Numbered from the stretch's first letter, positions 16,250 through 26,049 are shown. The stretch: DNA of 64,000 bases from DATAOG01 sp963782885 (GCA_963782885.1 CAWALL010000006.1:1-64000), one strand, 5' to 3'. Notes: a model not told the origin generated them from the letters alone. Program-made: numbers and translations.

Positions 16250-17912
16250 GTGAGCGACAGCGAGATCACGGTCGAGACCATCGAGGCGGCCGAGAAGCTC
16301 ATGGGCGTGCACTATACGCTCGCCGAGCGACGGTTGATGCTCGACAATCTCGAGGCCCGGAATCGAGGCCGCGCGGGCGCGACGCGCGCTCCCGTTCGCC
16401 AATGAACTGCCGATGGCGTCCCGGTTCGACCCGCGCCTGCCGGGCTTTGCCCCGCTGTCCCCGCAAAGGCCGCTCCGAGCCTCGAACGCCGAGCCGGGAC
16501 CATTGCCGGACCGCGCCGAAGACATCGCGTTTGCACCGGTGACGCGTCTCTCGCAATGGATCGCGCGCGGCGAGCTCACCAGCCGGCGGCTGACCGAGAT
16601 CTGTCTGAGCCGGATCGCGGCGTATGGCGACCGGCTGGAATGCTTCGTCACGGTCACAGGGGAGCTCGCCCGAGCGGAGGCCGATGCGGCGGACGCGCTC
16701 CTTGCAGCAGGCACGCACCTCGGCCCGCTGCACGGTATTCCTTGCGCTCTGAAGGATCTGTTCGACACGCGCGGCATCCGCACCACCTGGGGGGCCATGC
16801 CTTACCGGGATCGGGTCTCGGACCGCGATGCCCAGGTGGTCCTGCTGCTGCGGGCAGCCGGCGCTGTCCCGCTCGGCAAGACCACGCTCGGCGCGCTCGC
16901 CTCCGGCGACATCTGGTTCTGCGGCAGGACCCGCAATCCCTGGAACCTGAACGAGGGATCGAGCGGCTCGAGCGCCGGCTCGGCCTCGGCGACCGCCGCC
17001 GGGCTCTGCGGTTTTGCGATCGGCACCGAGACCCTGGGCTCGATCACCTCGCCCTACCATCGCTGCGGGACCACGGGCCTTCGGCCGACCTTCGGGCGGG
17101 TCAGCCGCGCGGGCGCCATGGCGCTCTGCTGGTCGCTCGACAAGGTCGGACCGATCTGCCGCTCGGTCGAGGACTGCGCCCTGGTGCTGGCCGCGATCAA
17201 CGGCAGCGGATTCGGCCGATCGCAGCTCGATCGACGAGCCGTTCAATTTCGCCGCCGACGCGCGGCTCGAGGGCATGCGGCTCGGTTGGCTGCCGGCGGC
17301 GTTCGATGATGAGGGCGTCCCCGAGGTCGACCGCGCCGCGCTGGCCGCGGCCAAGCGGCTGGGATTGGAGCTGGTCGAGCTCGACCTGCCGGATCTGCCC
17401 TACGGCTCGCTGCTAGGCGTGCTCCACGCCGAAGCCGCGGCGGCGTTCGAGGCGCTCACGCTTTCCGACCGCGACGACCAGCTGGTCCGGCAGGACGAGA
17501 ACGCCTGGCCCAATACTTTCCGCAAGGCGCGGTTCTTATCCGCGGTGACCATGTCCAGCTCGACCGGCTTCGGTACCGTGTCATGCAGGTGATCGGCGGC
17601 CTGTTCGACCGGGCCGACGCGCTGATCGGACCATTCACGAGCGGGCCGATGCTGGTCGCGAGCAACTTCACCGGCCATCCCTGTCTCCACCTGCGCGTCG
17701 GCTTTCTCGAAGTCGCGACGTGCTCGGACTCGCCGCTCGCAGACGCCAAGCTCAAGACCGGCGAGGTGAGCGAAGGCGCGGCGAGGTTCGAGGTGCCGCA
17801 GGGGATTTCGCTCTGGGCGGGGCTGTTCGACGAGGGCCGGCTTTGCAATCTCGGGATGGCGCTGGAGTCGGAGTTGGCGGTCGCGGCGCGGCGGCCGACG
17901 TTCGCGAGGTAA
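16250..17912 (+). pseudogene. Amidase-signature enzyme with AtzG-like N-terminal segment, frameshifted three times
   Basis: From GTG 16250 (site GAGGGG) an AtzG-like helical segment (AAEKLMGVHYTLAERRLML) leads, after a frameshift near 16362, into an amidase-signature domain. The catalytic Lys is in ALKDLFDTRG, the Ser-rich loop in EGSSGSSAGSASATAAG and the nucleophile region in IGTETLGSI. A second shift near 17211 and a third near 17548 (single missing base) restore SSIDEPFNFAADARLEG and VMQVIGGLFDRADALIGPF to the stop at 17912. All catalytic residues are still readable, so decay is recent. The family hydrolyses amide bonds; next to an opine/dipeptide importer it probably once cleaved the imported compound. 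Confidence 0.85.
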
Positions 17913-18326
17913 CGAGCGGCCTCCCCCATCGAGCTGTCGCTCGGGCGATCGTCCAGTTCGGTATTGAGCACATCCCGCCACGCATTTGGCTCCCGAGGCT
18001 CGCAGTCGTTTCGAGCGCGTCTTCGGCACTTCCGATCGTGTTCGTTGCTGATCGCGCCGATGCCGATCTTGAGGCCGTGGCTGGCATCCCATGTGCCGGT
18101 CGCGACCGGCCGCCTGAGATCGCTGAGCCCGGCCCGTCTATCGGCTTGCAGCGAGCGCGATGAGTCCTCCGGATTTCATCAGCGCAGGCCAGTCGAGCGA
18201 GGTGAATGGCCGGGTCGACCGCGCGGGCGCCGATCGACGGGAGGCCAAAACAGGAGTGGCTGAGAATTGACACCCGCTCCCCCCCGCCCGAATCTCGGTC
18301 TCAGATACCGGTCGGGGAGAGGACGC
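17913..18326. other. Intergenic interval, no supported gene
   Basis: Short frames on both strands lack family motifs and ribosome sites. The last 15 bases contain the GGGGAGAGG ribosome site of the LLM oxidoreductase. No terminator-like hairpin with a T-run was found after the amidase pseudogene. Confidence 0.4.
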
Positions 18327-19322
18327 ATGCGCATCGGCTTGTTCACGGCAGTGCAGTGGTCGCCGGAGGAGAATCCGGCGGCGTTCCTCAAGGCGCTGCG
18401 CGAGCAGGTGCGCGCGGCCTGCGACAACGGCTTCTCCTCTCTGTTCGTGGGCCAGCACCTGCTGACCGGTCCGATGGGGATGTTCCAGACCAACCCGCTG
18501 CTCGGCCACCTGGTGGAGGACGCGGCCGGCATGCAGATCGGCCCCGGCGTCCTGTTGCTGTCGATGATGAACCCGGTGCTGGCGGCCGAGGAAGCCGCGA
18601 CCCTCGACTGGCTTTCCGACGGCAACTACGTGCTTGGCGCCGGCCTCGGCTATCGGCCCGAGGAGTTCCAGGCCATGGGCATCGACCAGCGCGAGCGCGT
18701 CGGGCGGCTGACCGAGGGCCTGGAGCTGATCAAACGGCTGTGGACCGAGGACAGCGTGACCCACCACGGCCGATACTTCCGGCTCGACGCCGCCAAGGCG
18801 AGCGTCAGGCCCAAGCAGAGCCCTCGGCCACCGATCTGGCTTGGCGGCGATGTCGAGCCGGCGGTGCGCCGGGCCGCGCGGATCGCCGATGCCTGGTGCA
18901 TCGCGCCGACGCTGTCCGTCCGGTCGATGCTGGGCCGCCTGGAGGTCTTTCGCGAAGAGCGGCGTCAGACCGGGCAGCCGGAGGACGTCAGCTGCCCGCT
19001 GATCCGCGAATGCTTCGTCGGGCGCGACGCTGCGCACGCGGCGACGATCAGCCGAGGGCCGCTGCTGTTCAAATACCGCGCTTACGCCTCCTGGGGCCAG
19101 GGCGAGGCTGCGGCGCGCGACTTCAACGCCACCTTCGACGACTTCGCCAAGGGGCGATTCCTGATCGGCGAGACTGAGCAGGTGAAGGACGAGATCCTGC
19201 ACTACGCCGAGATCGCCCGGACCGACCACATCCTGCTGCGCGTGCAGTGGCCGGGCTTGGCCCACCAGGAGGCGCTTGGCAACATCGAGCGGATCGGCAG
19301 GATCATCGCCGCGCTCAGCTGA
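18327..19322 (+). CDS. LLM-class flavin-dependent oxidoreductase (luciferase-like)
   Basis: The protein has 331 residues. The ATG at 18327 follows GGGGAGAGGACGC and begins MRIGLFTAVQWSPEENP; the open frame extends upstream to 18267 but without a better site. It has the TIM-barrel bacterial-luciferase fold seen in F420- or FMN-dependent oxidoreductases: an early IGPGVLLLSMMNPVLAAEE stretch, LDWLSDGNYVLGAGLGYRPEEF, then RPPIWLGG near residue 170. Whether it uses FMNH2 or F420 cannot be decided from sequence. It stands alone between pseudogene remains, so its substrate is unknown. A second LLM enzyme occurs at 36367-37320. Confidence 0.9.
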   Translation: MRIGLFTAVQWSPEENPAAFLKALREQVRAACDNGFSSLFVGQHLLTGPMGMFQTNPLLGHLVEDAAGMQIGPGVLLLSMMNPVLAAEEAATLDWLSDGNYVLGAGLGYRPEEFQAMGIDQRERVGRLTEGLELIKRLWTEDSVTHHGRYFRLDAAKASVRPKQSPRPPIWLGGDVEPAVRRAARIADAWCIAPTLSVRSMLGRLEVFREERRQTGQPEDVSCPLIRECFVGRDAAHAATISRGPLLFKYRAYASWGQGEAAARDFNATFDDFAKGRFLIGETEQVKDEILHYAEIARTDHILLRVQWPGLAHQEALGNIERIGRIIAALS

Positions 19323-19932
19323 GGTAGCTCCAGGAGTGCGATCCGCCAACGGAGCGTACGGTGTGCTTCGGATCAGCCGCCCGGCATCGGAGCGGACGTT
19401 GCAGAGCTTTAACTGGCCATCGCGGATGATTCCCGACAAAGGATAGAGGCATACCCTCCGGAGGATCCAGGGAGGCGATCCTCGTATAAGGGGGGACGAC
19501 TGGGTTGAGGCCCTCGCGCCACTGTGCCGGGGGCTTCCCCTTTTGTAGCGAACGCCTTCGAAGCTCCTGCCTTCGCGATGCAGGAAAGTGGCGCCACCGC
19601 TGAATCCTTGCCAATGCAGGACGATCACATCAGCGCACTTCGGGTCGAGTAGGACGTCGCGGCTCCAGGTCCACGAGCTGCTCGCGTGCCAGAGACCGGC
19701 AGGCTGCGGCTCGTCACGGATGGAATGCTGCGGAGCGATGTCCACGGCGGCGCGGTGGATACGATCAGCTTCAGCATGATGTGAACGAGCTTCCATCAAC
19801 TCGAGGGACAGGCGCGCCAGAAGCGTGCGATGAAGATGGAGCAAGCCGAACCGATGCTCGGCCTACAGCTCGATGACACGTAGCGAGAGGTCGTTGACTG
19901 TGGTGAACGTGGGCGGCGCAGCCAAAGCACCG
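19323..19932. other. Intergenic interval of 610 bp, no supported gene
   Basis: A minus-strand frame is open across most of this interval (19844 down past 19330), but it continues antisense through the whole LLM gene, lacks a ribosome site and gives no family pattern. Base composition is less GC-rich than the neighbouring genes. It may hold decayed sequence. Confidence 0.35.
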
Positions 19933-20369
19933 ATGGCTACCCGACTCACATGGGCGGTCTTTTCGGCGGCGTTTCTGGCGTCGCCCGCCTGGTCAGCCAA
20001 TCAGCGACAATCGCTTGCGGACGTCCCGATCGCGCCATGACGGCTGTCGCTCCGGAGGCGTACGCGGCAGCCTCAGCACTGGCCGCGGGCGGCAGCGCGC
20101 CCGTTGACATTGCGCTCAAGGTTGTCGGCTCGTTTGAGGCCAAAACGCAGGACATCATTCAAGAGAACGCAGCCAGCGAAGCACCGTTCTCGGCCAAGGT
20201 AACCGTGATCCGGGATGGGCTGCTGGACGATGCCATCAGCGGCGAACGGTGGGACATCGCTCTCGATAAAACGCCTCCGGAGATCTGGACAATCACCGAG
20301 GTGAAGAAGGCCTGGCCTTGCAGAAGGGGCCAGCATACCGATGAGTTTGCCACAGTGTCGTGCCCATGA
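19933..20369 (+). pseudogene. Small secreted conserved hypothetical protein, frameshifted after the signal peptide
   Basis: ATG 19933 opens a convincing signal peptide (MATRLTWAVFSAAFLASPAW, then SA) but that frame stops at 20040. The mature domain lies in a different frame: VDIALKVVGSFEAKTQDIIQ, IRDGLLDDAISGERWDIAL, EIWTITEVKKAWPCRRG and QHTDEFATVSCP, stop at 20369. The two C-terminal cysteines in the pattern W.C..G..H.DF....CP resemble small periplasmic proteins of unknown role in alphaproteobacteria. A single shift near 20000-20030 explains the break. Either this is a real pseudogene or a base was lost in sequencing; translation from ATG 20037 would lack a signal peptide. Confidence 0.55.
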
Positions 20370-20883
20370 CCGCTATGATCGCCTACGTCATCCCCAGACC
20401 GTAAGGGGCGACTTCTGCGTGCAACGTTCTCCGGCCTGGAGAGCAAGCTCGTGAGCTACCGGCGTATCGCAGAGGGATTTTTAGATTAGAACTATAACCC
20501 CTGAGGCTAGAATTACCGCTGCCGCGTTCAATTCATTTGGCATCTCAAATGTGTATCGATGGAGCAGGCGCCGCAGAGCCGAGTAAAGGAATGTTCGCGG
20601 CCGGTGAGCCTCCCTCCGCCAAGACGCCTGTGGGTCCACGCCCTTCCTGGGGTCGGCCGTCGGGCCACGGCCTCAGCGCCGAGCCGGAAAGCTGCTCCAG
20701 AGGCGTGCTCGCCGACGCGCATCCACGGACGTCGTTTTGACGGCTTTTTGATACGCCCGCTGACGCCCCTGTGATCGGCGCCTGTCATGATCGTGCCCGC
20801 AACAACGATCCACGGGCGACGACAGAGTCGGTTCCCACGCCCCAAGGGGCGCGGTGGAACCGGCGCATCGCGGGAGCACGGTG
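20370..20883. other. Intergenic interval of about 510 bp, no supported gene
   Basis: The stretch 20455-20530 is AT-rich relative to the surroundings and would suit a promoter for the downstream OsmC/methyltransferase cluster. No frame has recognisable motifs. I could not define -35/-10 boxes with confidence. Confidence 0.35.
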
Positions 20884-21399
20884 ATGTCGAATCGGTTGAC
20901 GATCCAGGGGGCCACCGAGCGCAGCATCCAGTTGCTCGCGCTCCAGCCGTCCCGCGGACGCATCACCTGTGCCGCCAAGGCCCGCCTCGTCGACGACCTG
21001 CGCTGCGAGGTCGAGGAGGGCCCCTGGAAGCTCGCGGCCGACATGCCGGCCAAGGTCGGCGGCGGCGAGACGGCCCCGACGCCCGGTGTGCTCGGCCGCG
21101 CGGCGCTGGCCAGCTGCCTCGTGATCGGCATCGCCACCTGGGCCGCCCGCCAGGGCGTGCCGATCGACGCGGTCGAGGTCGAGGCCGACTTCGACGCTCG
21201 CGGCGAACTCGGCGTCGGCGACGGCATCCCGCCCGGCTACACCGAGGTCCGCTACGCGGTCTCGATCCAAAGCCCGGCCCCGAAGCAGGCGCTGGACGGG
21301 GTCATCAACCTGGCGGAGCGCCACAGCCCCTACCTGGACATCTTCGGCCGGGCCATCGCACTGCGGCGCGTGCGGCACGCGAACGGTGGTGAGGCATGA
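20884..21399 (+). CDS. OsmC-like protein, first of cluster
   Basis: The protein has 171 residues from ATG 20884. It has the OsmC/Ohr-like layout: antiparallel strands first (SRGRITCAAKARLVDDLRCE), then the central helix with the redox-site segment LGRAALASCLVIGIATWAARQG, then VEVEADFDARGELG. Only one of the two cysteines used by Ohr/OsmC hydroperoxidases is apparent (Cys in ALASCLVIG), so peroxidase activity is uncertain. The stop overlaps the methyltransferase start by four bases (ATGA), a sign of translational coupling. The start is not strongly supported; GCGGGAG lies seven bases upstream. Confidence 0.8.
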   Translation: MSNRLTIQGATERSIQLLALQPSRGRITCAAKARLVDDLRCEVEEGPWKLAADMPAKVGGGETAPTPGVLGRAALASCLVIGIATWAARQGVPIDAVEVEADFDARGELGVGDGIPPGYTEVRYAVSIQSPAPKQALDGVINLAERHSPYLDIFGRAIALRRVRHANGGEA

Positions 21400-22229
21400 C
21401 GGTCATGGAAGCAAGGCTTCAGCGTCGCGTGCAGCGCTACGGCTGGGACAGGGCCGTGGCCGCCTACGAGCAGGGCTGGCGCACACAGCTCGATCCGGCC
21501 CACTCGCTGATGCTCGACATGGTCGACCTGCGGCCCGGCGGCCGGGTGCTCGACGTCGCCTGCGGCACAGGCCTGGTCACCTTTCGCGCCGCCGAGGCCG
21601 TCGGCGCCGAGGGCGCGGTCGTCGGCACGGACATCTCTGAGCGGATGGTCGAGACGGTCCGCGGTATCGCCGCCGGGCGCAGCACCGGCAACATCGCTTT
21701 CGAGCGCGCCGACGCCGAGGAGCTGCCGTTCGCGGATGGTGCGTTCGACGCCGCGGTGTGCGCCCTCGGGCTGATGTACGTCCCGGACCCCGTGCGGGCG
21801 CTTTGCGAGATGCGCCGGCTGCTCAGGCCCGGCGGCACGGCGGCCGCGGCCGTGTGGGGCGCGCGGCGCAACTGCGGCTGGGCCGAGATCTTTCCGATCA
21901 CGGACGCAAGGGTCGCTTCCGAGGTCTGCCCGATGTTCTTCCATCTCGGCACCAAGGACACGCTCGCGCGAGTGTTCGCGGCGGCGGGCTTCACCGACAT
22001 CCGCTCGGAGCGCCTGCCGACGACGCTCGACTACGCCTCCGCCGCCGACGCGTTGGCGGCGGTCTTCCAAGGTGGGCCGGTTGCGCTCGCGTACAGCCGC
22101 TTCGACGACGCGACCAAGCGGGCGGCCCACGCCGAGTATCTCGAATCCATCGCCGCCTACAGGTCGGGTGATGGCTACCGGATACCGGGTGAGTTCGTCG
22201 TCACGGCCGCCCGGGCTCCGGTCCTTTGA
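21396..22229 (+). CDS. Class I SAM-dependent methyltransferase
   Basis: The protein has 277 residues. Motif I VLDVACGTGLVTFRAAE (about residue 50), motif II GTDISERMVE and post-motif FERADAEELPFADGAFDAAV followed by MRRLLRPGGTAAAAVWG identify a UbiE/Methyltransf_11-type enzyme. The acceptor cannot be inferred from the fold. Coupling to OsmC-like proteins on both sides and to an FMO-like enzyme hints at a thiol, sulfur or small-molecule substrate; that is inference only. Confidence 0.9.
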   Translation: MTVMEARLQRRVQRYGWDRAVAAYEQGWRTQLDPAHSLMLDMVDLRPGGRVLDVACGTGLVTFRAAEAVGAEGAVVGTDISERMVETVRGIAAGRSTGNIAFERADAEELPFADGAFDAAVCALGLMYVPDPVRALCEMRRLLRPGGTAAAAVWGARRNCGWAEIFPITDARVASEVCPMFFHLGTKDTLARVFAAAGFTDIRSERLPTTLDYASAADALAAVFQGGPVALAYSRFDDATKRAAHAEYLESIAAYRSGDGYRIPGEFVVTAARAPVL

Positions 22230-22257
22230 CCCGGTGAACGCAAGGAGGAGGAAGTCG

Positions 22258-22827
22258 ATGTCTCTTTCCCACGACACCATCGCGACCGCCGACAACGGCG
22301 TCAACGTCGCGGCCTTGCTGGGTGCGCGCGAGGCCCTGACCGCGGCGCCGGAGGCCGCCCGGTTCCAGTGGCGGGCGACCTGCAAGTGGATGAACGGCAC
22401 CTACAGCCGCTCGACCGTCGACGGGTTCTTCGGCCTCTGTCAGGACCAGAAGCACAAGACCGAGTTCACCTTCGACGCCGACCATCCGGAGATCTTCGCC
22501 TCCGAGGACAACGGCGCGACGCCGGTCGAATACGTGCTGGTCGGCCTGGGCGCCTGCCTGACGGCCGGCGTCGCCGCGGTCGCCCAAAACCGCAACATCC
22601 AATTGCGTTCGGTCTCGGCGACGATCCGGGGGAGCATGGACATCCAGGGCATCCTCGGGATCGACGGCGACGTCCGCAACGGCTTCGACGGCATCAAGGT
22701 GACCTACGAGATCGACGCCGACGCGACGCCCGAGGAAATCAGGGCGCTGGTCGCCCAGTCACAGAAGCGCTCGGCCGTCTACGACATCATCACCAACCCG
22801 ACGAACGTCGTCGTCGAGGTCAAGTGA
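22258..22827 (+). CDS. OsmC family protein, second of cluster
   Basis: The protein has 189 residues. AGGAGGAAG precedes ATG 22258 and decides the start. It shows the OsmC pattern: FQWRATCKWMNGTYSRSTV, EDNGATPVEYVLVGLGACLT with a Cys at the start of the long helix, and IRGSMDIQGILGIDGDVRNG. Cysteines in FFGLCQDQ and GACLTAG are candidates for the redox pair, but their spacing differs from classical Ohr. It lies 28 bp after the methyltransferase and 29 bp before the FMO-like gene. Confidence 0.87.
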   Translation: MSLSHDTIATADNGVNVAALLGAREALTAAPEAARFQWRATCKWMNGTYSRSTVDGFFGLCQDQKHKTEFTFDADHPEIFASEDNGATPVEYVLVGLGACLTAGVAAVAQNRNIQLRSVSATIRGSMDIQGILGIDGDVRNGFDGIKVTYEIDADATPEEIRALVAQSQKRSAVYDIITNPTNVVVEVK

Positions 22828-22856
22828 TCGTACGGCGCCAGCAGGGAGCGGGTCCC

Positions 22857-24197
22857 ATGCGCACGACCACCGCGATCATCGTCGGAGCCGGGCATGCCGG
22901 GCTGGCGATGAGCCGGTGCCTCGCCGAACGCTCGATCGACCACGTGGTGCTCGAGCGCGGCGAGGTCGCCAACTCGTGGCGGACCGAGCGCTGGGACTCG
23001 CTCCGACTGCTGACGCCCAACTGGCAGCGCCGGCTGCCCGGGTTCGGCTACGACGGCGACGACCCCGACGGCTTCAGCACGATGCCCGAGGTCATCGCGC
23101 TCCTCGATCGCTACGCGCGCCTGATCTCGGCCCCGGTGCAGACCGGCACGAGGGTCACGTCGGTGCGCCGCACCGAATCGGGCTATCTGGTGAGCACCGA
23201 GAGCGGCAACTGGGACGCCAGGGCGGTGGTGCTCGCGACCGGGGCCTGCAACGTCCCGTGCGTGCCGAAGCTCGCGGAGGCGCTGCCGCCGGCCATCAGG
23301 ACGCTTACGCCCATGGAGTACCGCAACCCTGATCACCTCGACAAGGGCGGCGTGCTGGTGGTCGGCGCCTCGGCGACCGGGATGCAGCTCGCCGAGGAGA
23401 TCCACTGCTCGGGCCGGCCCGTGACCCTGGCCGTGGGCGAGCACATCCGGGCGCCCAGGACCTACCGGGGCAAGGACATCCAATGGTGGATGGACGTCAC
23501 CGGCGTGCTCGACCAGCGCTACGACGAGGTCGACGATATCGCAAGGGCGCGCGGCGTGCCGTCGCTGCAGCTCGTCGGCTGCCGCGAGCGGGCAGTGCTG
23601 GACCTCAATGCGCTGGCCGCCATCGGCGTCAGGCTCGTCGGCCGCCTCGTCGGTATCAGCGGCGGCAGGCTCCAGTTCTCGGGTTCGTTGCGCAACCATT
23701 GTGCGCTTTCGGACCTCAAGATGAACAGATTGCTCGATACCATCGACCACTGGGCGACCGACAACGGCCTCGACGGCGAGGTCGACGCCCCCCACCGCTT
23801 CCCTCCGACGGAGGTCGAGGAGTCGCCGCCGCTCGGCCTGCACCTCGCCCGCGACCGGATCAGGACGATCATCTGGGCGACCGGTTTCCGCCCGGACTAC
23901 TCGTGGCTCGACGTACCGGTCCTCCACCGCAAGGGTCGGATCGACCACGACGGCGGGGTGGTCGCGTCGCCCGGCATGTACCTGATGGGCATGCCGTTCC
24001 TGCGCCGCCGCAAGTCCGCCCTGATCGACGGTGCCGCCGACGATGCCCGGGAGCTCGGCGACCACCTCGCGTCCTACCTGGACGGCGCCGACGGCCGCGC
24101 CGGCATCGCCCGCCATCCGACACGGGAGGGCCTGACCATAGCCACCCGAGGCACCGGCACGCGGGGCGAGACCTCCGGCCTGGTTGGCATCCTTTAG
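22857..24197 (+). CDS. FMO-like FAD/NADPH-dependent monooxygenase
   Basis: The protein has 446 residues. The FAD motif is IIVGAGHAGLAMSRCL at residue 7, followed by ANSWRTERWDSLRLLTPNW, typical of YUCCA/FMO-like enzymes. The second dinucleotide motif is VLVVGASATGMQLAEEI. The motif IIWATGFRPDYSWLD corresponds to the ATG-containing motif of this group. Such enzymes oxygenate heteroatoms or carbonyls using NADPH and O2. The ATG at 22857 follows GGGAG. It is last in the OsmC/methyltransferase/OsmC/FMO run, with no clear terminator after it. Confidence 0.88.
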   Translation: MRTTTAIIVGAGHAGLAMSRCLAERSIDHVVLERGEVANSWRTERWDSLRLLTPNWQRRLPGFGYDGDDPDGFSTMPEVIALLDRYARLISAPVQTGTRVTSVRRTESGYLVSTESGNWDARAVVLATGACNVPCVPKLAEALPPAIRTLTPMEYRNPDHLDKGGVLVVGASATGMQLAEEIHCSGRPVTLAVGEHIRAPRTYRGKDIQWWMDVTGVLDQRYDEVDDIARARGVPSLQLVGCRERAVLDLNALAAIGVRLVGRLVGISGGRLQFSGSLRNHCALSDLKMNRLLDTIDHWATDNGLDGEVDAPHRFPPTEVEESPPLGLHLARDRIRTIIWATGFRPDYSWLDVPVLHRKGRIDHDGGVVASPGMYLMGMPFLRRRKSALIDGAADDARELGDHLASYLDGADGRAGIARHPTREGLTIATRGTGTRGETSGLVGIL

Positions 24198-24580
24198 CAC
24201 GCCTTGTTGGGCGCCGAGAACTACGAGCAGTACGTCGCCGCCCTGCGGACGGCCCGAGCGACCATGGTGTCCCTTGGCGGTGCGCAGCATCGGGTGACCA
24301 AACGCCCGATCAGGTCATGAGGAAAGACCGGCGTCACGCTGGTACGGCTGGCTCGCCGACGCCCCGCTCGGCCGACCGGCTCCTCCAGCCACTTCAGCTC
24401 CTGCTTGGTCCGCATCATCTTCTTGGCCGCCGCGTTCAAGCCGCTGCGGCTCGTCGCGACCTCGAGCTCTTGCATCCCGACCGGCGCTACCAAGCCAGGT
24501 GACCCGGATCCTCGTCCACCATTCCCAACCCTGCCGGCCCTCCTGACGTGCCAAATGCAGCAGAATACAAGAAAGTCAAG
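24198..24580. other. Intergenic interval, no supported gene
   Basis: The region lies between the FMO-like gene and the convergent M20 peptidase gene. Short frames on either strand give no family pattern. A minus-strand stretch (about 24290-24500) stays open but has no ribosome site. No terminator with a T-run was seen. Confidence 0.35.
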
Positions 24581-25843
24581 TTACTTCACCTCGCACCAAT
24601 CACAAATGCTAAGGGCGAGAACCTTGATTGCCGTGACATAGTCGTCGACCGCCACGTATTCGTCGGTAGCGTGCATGACCGACGTCGAGCCGGGGCCGAA
24701 GATGACCGTGGGCGTATCGCCATATTCGTTCAGGAAGCGGGTATCGGCGGCGCCTTGACGACCGCTCACCTCCGGAGCCCGTCCTACCACCTCACGGTAG
24801 CTGTTGATAAGCGTCTGGACGACGGGATGGTCCTGGGGAATTTCCGAAGCTTGGGCATCGTAACCGACGAACCGGACGATGGGCGGGTGATCCTTCATCC
24901 ACGGGTCGCTCGCGGCAGCTCTTGCGACCTGATCGACCAGGCTCTGCTTGACCCCTTCGTGATCTTCGCCCGGGACCGTGCCGATGCTGCCTTTCAATAG
25001 ACAGCTTTCGGGAAATGAACTGGGGTAATTGCCGGCCGAGAAGGCCCCGATCATGCACGGCAGGGCATCCAGGGCATTCGGGTAGAGGGGGTGCGAAACC
25101 GTGGCCACCCGCTTGGCCTCGAGGTCCTGCACGGCCTTCACGATCTGGTTCCCGAGATCGATGCCACTGATCCCTTCGTAGCGTTTCTGAATGCCGGCCG
25201 CCTTGCCGGCGATCGCAATTTCGAACCAGATCCGCCCGATACACGCCGGCTGGACGGCCAGATCGCTGGTTTCACCGGAGATACCGGCGTCGGCCCGGTA
25301 ACCCCTTATGACCGTATCGAGCGTGCCATGTCCGCTCACCTCCTCGTCAACGACGACGTTGATAAGCACGTCACCTTTGAGCTTCAGTCCCGTCGCTTTG
25401 ATGAGTTCCACGGCGACGATGTGGCTGGCAACGCCGCTTTTCATATCTGCGGATCCGCGGCCATAGATCCGGCCGTCCCGGACCGTTGCCGACCAGGGAT
25501 CGTCCCGCCAGCCGTCGCCGACCGGGATCACATCCGTGTGACCGTTCAGGAGCAATGATCGGCCACCGCCGACGCCCTTGAGCGTGGCGACGAGATTCGG
25601 GCGGCCCTGATATCCACGCTGCACGGGCCGATACCCCGGATGCTTCTTGAGCTCCTCCCAGTCGGTCTCCCACATGTCGACCTCGAGACCAAGGTCTTCC
25701 AGGTAGCCCGCCAAGAACTTCTGAATCGCCGTCTCGTTTCCAGTTACGCTTGGTATCGAGATCATCTTACGAAGCAGCTCGATCGCCTTGTCCCGACTCT
25801 GCTCTATGCTGGTCAGCAGCTTCTCTCGATCGGCTGTTTTCAT
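24581..25843 (-). CDS. M20 family metallopeptidase (ArgE/DapE/ACY1 type)
   Basis: The protein has 420 residues. AGGAGAG upstream of ATG 25843 fixes the start; the frame open far upstream is not coding. Metal-site motifs are intact: LLNGHTDVIPVGDGW (His, Asp), IYGRGSADMKSGVASH, VVDEEVSGHGTL (catalytic Glu pair) and the late His in STSVMHATDEYV. The family hydrolyses N-acyl amino acids, dipeptides or related amides in the cytoplasm. It is divergent from the livKHMGF importer, so it probably processes the imported compound. Confidence 0.93.
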   Translation of the reverse strand: MKTADREKLLTSIEQSRDKAIELLRKMISIPSVTGNETAIQKFLAGYLEDLGLEVDMWETDWEELKKHPGYRPVQRGYQGRPNLVATLKGVGGGRSLLLNGHTDVIPVGDGWRDDPWSATVRDGRIYGRGSADMKSGVASHIVAVELIKATGLKLKGDVLINVVVDEEVSGHGTLDTVIRGYRADAGISGETSDLAVQPACIGRIWFEIAIAGKAAGIQKRYEGISGIDLGNQIVKAVQDLEAKRVATVSHPLYPNALDALPCMIGAFSAGNYPSSFPESCLLKGSIGTVPGEDHEGVKQSLVDQVARAAASDPWMKDHPPIVRFVGYDAQASEIPQDHPVVQTLINSYREVVGRAPEVSGRQGAADTRFLNEYGDTPTVIFGPGSTSVMHATDEYVAVDDYVTAIKVLALSICDWCEVK

Positions 25844-26049
25844 GGCGTCTCTCCTCTTACAGGTGTAGGGCCGGGAGGGAAGGTCGCAGGGCCTGAGCCG
25901 CGCGCTCGCCAGGCACCGGGCCGGGCGAGACGGCGCTCCCGTTGGCACGAGAGAGCGTTTTCGCCCGGTCGGGCGGTCCGTGGAACGCCCGCTCGAGCAG
26001 GTTACGCGTGCCCGGTCGCGCCCGCGCCGGCCAGCGGTCCCACCTCCGC

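Noticed and set aside
19330..19844. Minus-strand open frame as a gene
   Set aside because: No ribosome site, no family pattern, and the same frame runs on antisense through the LLM gene.
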